From the NCBI GenBank assembly GCA_023444445.1, contig JAEXMK010000152.1, positions 1-24,275 of the forward strand: DNA of 24,275 nucleotides, read 5' to 3'. The notes under the pieces were generated by a model. The model worked only from the letters and a program-made list of their open reading frames with translations. It was not told the DNA's origin and made no database searches. The DNA is from Pseudomonadota bacterium (lineage in GTDB: Bacteria > Pseudomonadota > Alphaproteobacteria > Rhizobiales > Rhizobiaceae). The position numbers and the translations under genes are program-made. Within the stretch, counting starts at the first letter, position 1. Every line of letters starts with the position of its first letter. Of this stretch, positions 22,857 through 24,275 are shown in pieces.

Positions 22857-23819
22857 ATGCCATTCGTCGCAACCATCAGGCAGAAAACGCGGGAAACGCT
22901 TACAATTTACTGGGTGCTTGTGCGGATCACAGTTCCGATCGCGATATTGACCGAAGTTCTATCGAGAATGGGGGCAATCGAGGCGGTGGCGCCTGCCTTT
23001 GCACCCGTCATGAACCTCATCGGACTTCCCCCGGAGCTCGGTCTTGCCTGGCTGACGGCGATGCTCGTTGGTATATGGGGGGCGGTGCCGCTCATCTTCA
23101 CGCTCGTGCCCGCATCCTCGCTGACCGGTGCGGACGTCACCGTTTTTTCGGCACTCATCCTCTTCGCCCACGGTCTGCCAATCGAGCAGAAGATCATTGA
23201 AAAGGCTGGACCGGGCATGATCGTCACCACCGCTCTGCGCGTCGGTGGCGGGTTGCTTTATGCCTTCATTCTACATCAGGTTCTTGATGTGACGGGATGG
23301 CTGTCCGCGCCGGTAAACCCCGCCTGGATTGCGGTGAGCGCCACGCCTGATTGGGCCGGTTACTTCCTCGGTCTCGGGGAAACCATGGTCTGGATGCTCG
23401 TCATTCTGCTTGCCCTTTCCCTTTGCCTTGAAATCCTCAGACTCACGGGCCTCCTGGCATTGATGATGAAAGCGCTTTCACCTCTCATGCGTCTTGCCGG
23501 CATTCGCGGCGAGGCCGAACATCTCACCGCCATCGGCCTGTTCCTCGGGATTTCCTATGGCGCCGGTTTCCTGATCCGCGAGGCGCGATCGGGGACGATA
23601 TTACCACGGCAGGTCTTTCTCTCCTGCGTGTTCATGGGTTTTGCCCATAGCATCATTGAAGACACGCTCGTGGTGATGTCGCTGGGCGCCGATATCTATG
23701 GTGTTCTGGTCGGGCGGCTTGTTTTCGCGGTTGCGGCGACCGCCATCATTGCCGGCCTTCTTCACCGACTGTCCGATGAGCAGTTTTTCGCACGGATGTT
23801 CCGGCTGCAGGAAACATGA
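22857..23819 (+). CDS. Nucleoside-recognition (Gate) domain membrane protein
   Basis: A 320-residue integral membrane protein with eight or so hydrophobic segments in two related halves. Each half has a Gate-like stretch: LVGIWGAVPLIFTLVP with LFAHGLPIEQKII (FAH at 103-105) in the first, and LGISYGAGFLIREARSG with GFAHSIIEDTLVV (FAH at 262-264) in the second. The Gate domain is shared by nucleoside transporters, FeoB and spore-maturation proteins, so the domain name does not prove nucleoside transport. The divergent Lrp regulator and its ACT partner point to an amino acid or related compound as signal or substrate. CAGGGAG precedes ATG 22857. Confidence 0.82.
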   Translation: MPFVATIRQKTRETLTIYWVLVRITVPIAILTEVLSRMGAIEAVAPAFAPVMNLIGLPPELGLAWLTAMLVGIWGAVPLIFTLVPASSLTGADVTVFSALILFAHGLPIEQKIIEKAGPGMIVTTALRVGGGLLYAFILHQVLDVTGWLSAPVNPAWIAVSATPDWAGYFLGLGETMVWMLVILLALSLCLEILRLTGLLALMMKALSPLMRLAGIRGEAEHLTAIGLFLGISYGAGFLIREARSGTILPRQVFLSCVFMGFAHSIIEDTLVVMSLGADIYGVLVGRLVFAVAATAIIAGLLHRLSDEQFFARMFRLQET

Positions 23820-23848
23820 GCGACATGACGGTCTCAAGCGCCGACGCA

Positions 23849-23874
23849 AAAACGGGGCCTGGCGGCCCCGTTTT
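23849..23874. terminator. Bidirectional intrinsic terminator
   Basis: Perfect 11-bp stem AAAACGGGGCC (23849-23859) and GGCCCCGTTTT (23864-23874) with loop TGGC. It has a T run on both strands. It separates the Gate gene from the convergent chemotaxis-receptor gene. Confidence 0.9.
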
Positions 23875-23899
23875 CCATTGCTCGGTTTGAAAACCGGTC

Positions 23900-24275
23900 T
23901 CAGAATTCCGTCCAGTCCTGATCCTTGGCCGCCGGTGCTTCGGCAGCGCCGCCGAAGGCGCGGGCGAGGCTCTGGCCGAGCGCGCGGGCGGGAGAAGCGA
24001 CCGGGCGGGCGGTTGCGGAAGCCGGCTTGACCGGGGCCTTGCGAACGGGTGCAGCGGGCGCAGACTGGAAGGCGGGCTTCACGGAAGACTGGCGCGGCGC
24101 GGAATATCCACCGGCACCGGCGACAGCGGTGCGCGCGCCACCCATCCTGAACTGACCAAGCAGATTGTTCAGCGCTTCCGCCTCGCGGGCGAGCGAATGG
24201 CTGGCGGCGGTTTGCTGTTCCACCATGGCGGCGTTCTGCTGGGTGCCCTGATCCATGGTGTTCACGGCCGTGGTG
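23900..24275 (-). CDS. Methyl-accepting chemotaxis protein, C-terminal part (runs off the window)
   Basis: Only the last 124 or so codons are in the window; the frame is open to the right edge. The visible part begins TTAVNTMDQGTQQNAAMVEQQTAAS, the conserved end of a chemoreceptor signalling/methylation helix, followed by LAREAEALNNLLGQFRMG. An Ala/Pro-rich flexible tail of about 75 residues follows and ends in DWTEF, which fits the aromatic-x-x-aromatic C-terminal pentapeptide that tethers CheR/CheB in other receptors. The sensor domain, and therefore the ligand, lies outside. The bidirectional terminator at 23849-23874 is just beyond the stop. Confidence 0.92.
   Translation of the reverse strand, partial: TTAVNTMDQGTQQNAAMVEQQTAASHSLAREAEALNNLLGQFRMGGARTAVAGAGGYSAPRQSSVKPAFQSAPAAPVRKAPVKPASATARPVASPARALGQSLARAFGGAAEAPAAKDQDWTEF

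Noticed and set aside
20216..24275. A defence, toxin-antitoxin or prophage island at the right end
   Set aside because: The genes are regulators, small enzymes and a transporter. No integrase, nuclease-effector, helicase or attachment repeat is visible.

Overview
The window looks like a stretch of the main chromosome of an Agrobacterium/Rhizobium-group alphaproteobacterium. The reasons are its GC-rich composition, the housekeeping gene set (pdxH, a J-domain protein, fabI, aroC, ribB, bioMNY, xseB, dxs), typical rhizobial small genes (an IalB-like protein, a DUF1344 protein, a 17 kDa-antigen-like lipoprotein) and two families of palindromic intergenic repeats of the kind known from Rhizobiaceae. 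Many proteins read like those of the A. tumefaciens/A. fabrum complex. This assignment comes from recognition, not from a search.

Layout, left to right. 1-2457: an exported IalB-like protein, an AT-richer unrecognised small membrane ORF behind a nested palindrome, and the metalloprotease tldD. 2458-2782: a 115-bp palindromic repeat. 2783-5781: a VOC-fold protein and a HAD hydrolase (likely one operon), a convergent MazG-like pyrophosphohydrolase, a TauE/SafE permease, and pdxH in convergent orientation. 5838-9188: a lipoprotein, a J-domain protein, fabI and a histidine phosphatase. 9189-12607: a second type of repeat (122 bp) appears twice, in opposite orientations, once after the phosphatase and once after ribB. 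Between the copies lie a reverse-strand DUF1344 gene, a 437-bp gap, and aroC followed closely by a ribB whose C-terminal RibA-like domain has lost its catalytic residues. 12608-15796: an AlkZ/YcaQ-like glycosylase on the reverse strand, divergent from the biotin ECF transporter operon bioM-bioN-bioY. 15818-20216: an HDAC-family deacetylase and xseB (close-packed), a second 117-bp repeat of the first type, a pirin and dxs, ended by a clear intrinsic terminator.

20260-24275 is the accessory-looking end. An NTF2-like gene is divergent from a pair encoding an XRE/MmyB-type regulator and a small ABM-fold monooxygenase. An Lrp/AsnC regulator with a downstream ACT-domain gene is divergent from a double-Gate (nucleoside recognition) membrane protein. 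The Lrp/Gate promoter carries three phased TGCAAT/ATTGCA half-sites. After a strong bidirectional terminator, the window ends inside the 3' end of a chemotaxis receptor with a C-terminal DWTEF pentapeptide.

I found no phage, insertion sequence, CRISPR array, tRNA or rRNA. Most of the window is ordinary core genome. The items most worth a second look are the two repeat families, in which arms vary but hairpins are kept; the Lrp/ACT/Gate module and its operators; the degenerate RibA domain; the XRE-ABM/NTF2 cassette; and the palindrome plus orphan ORF near the left end.
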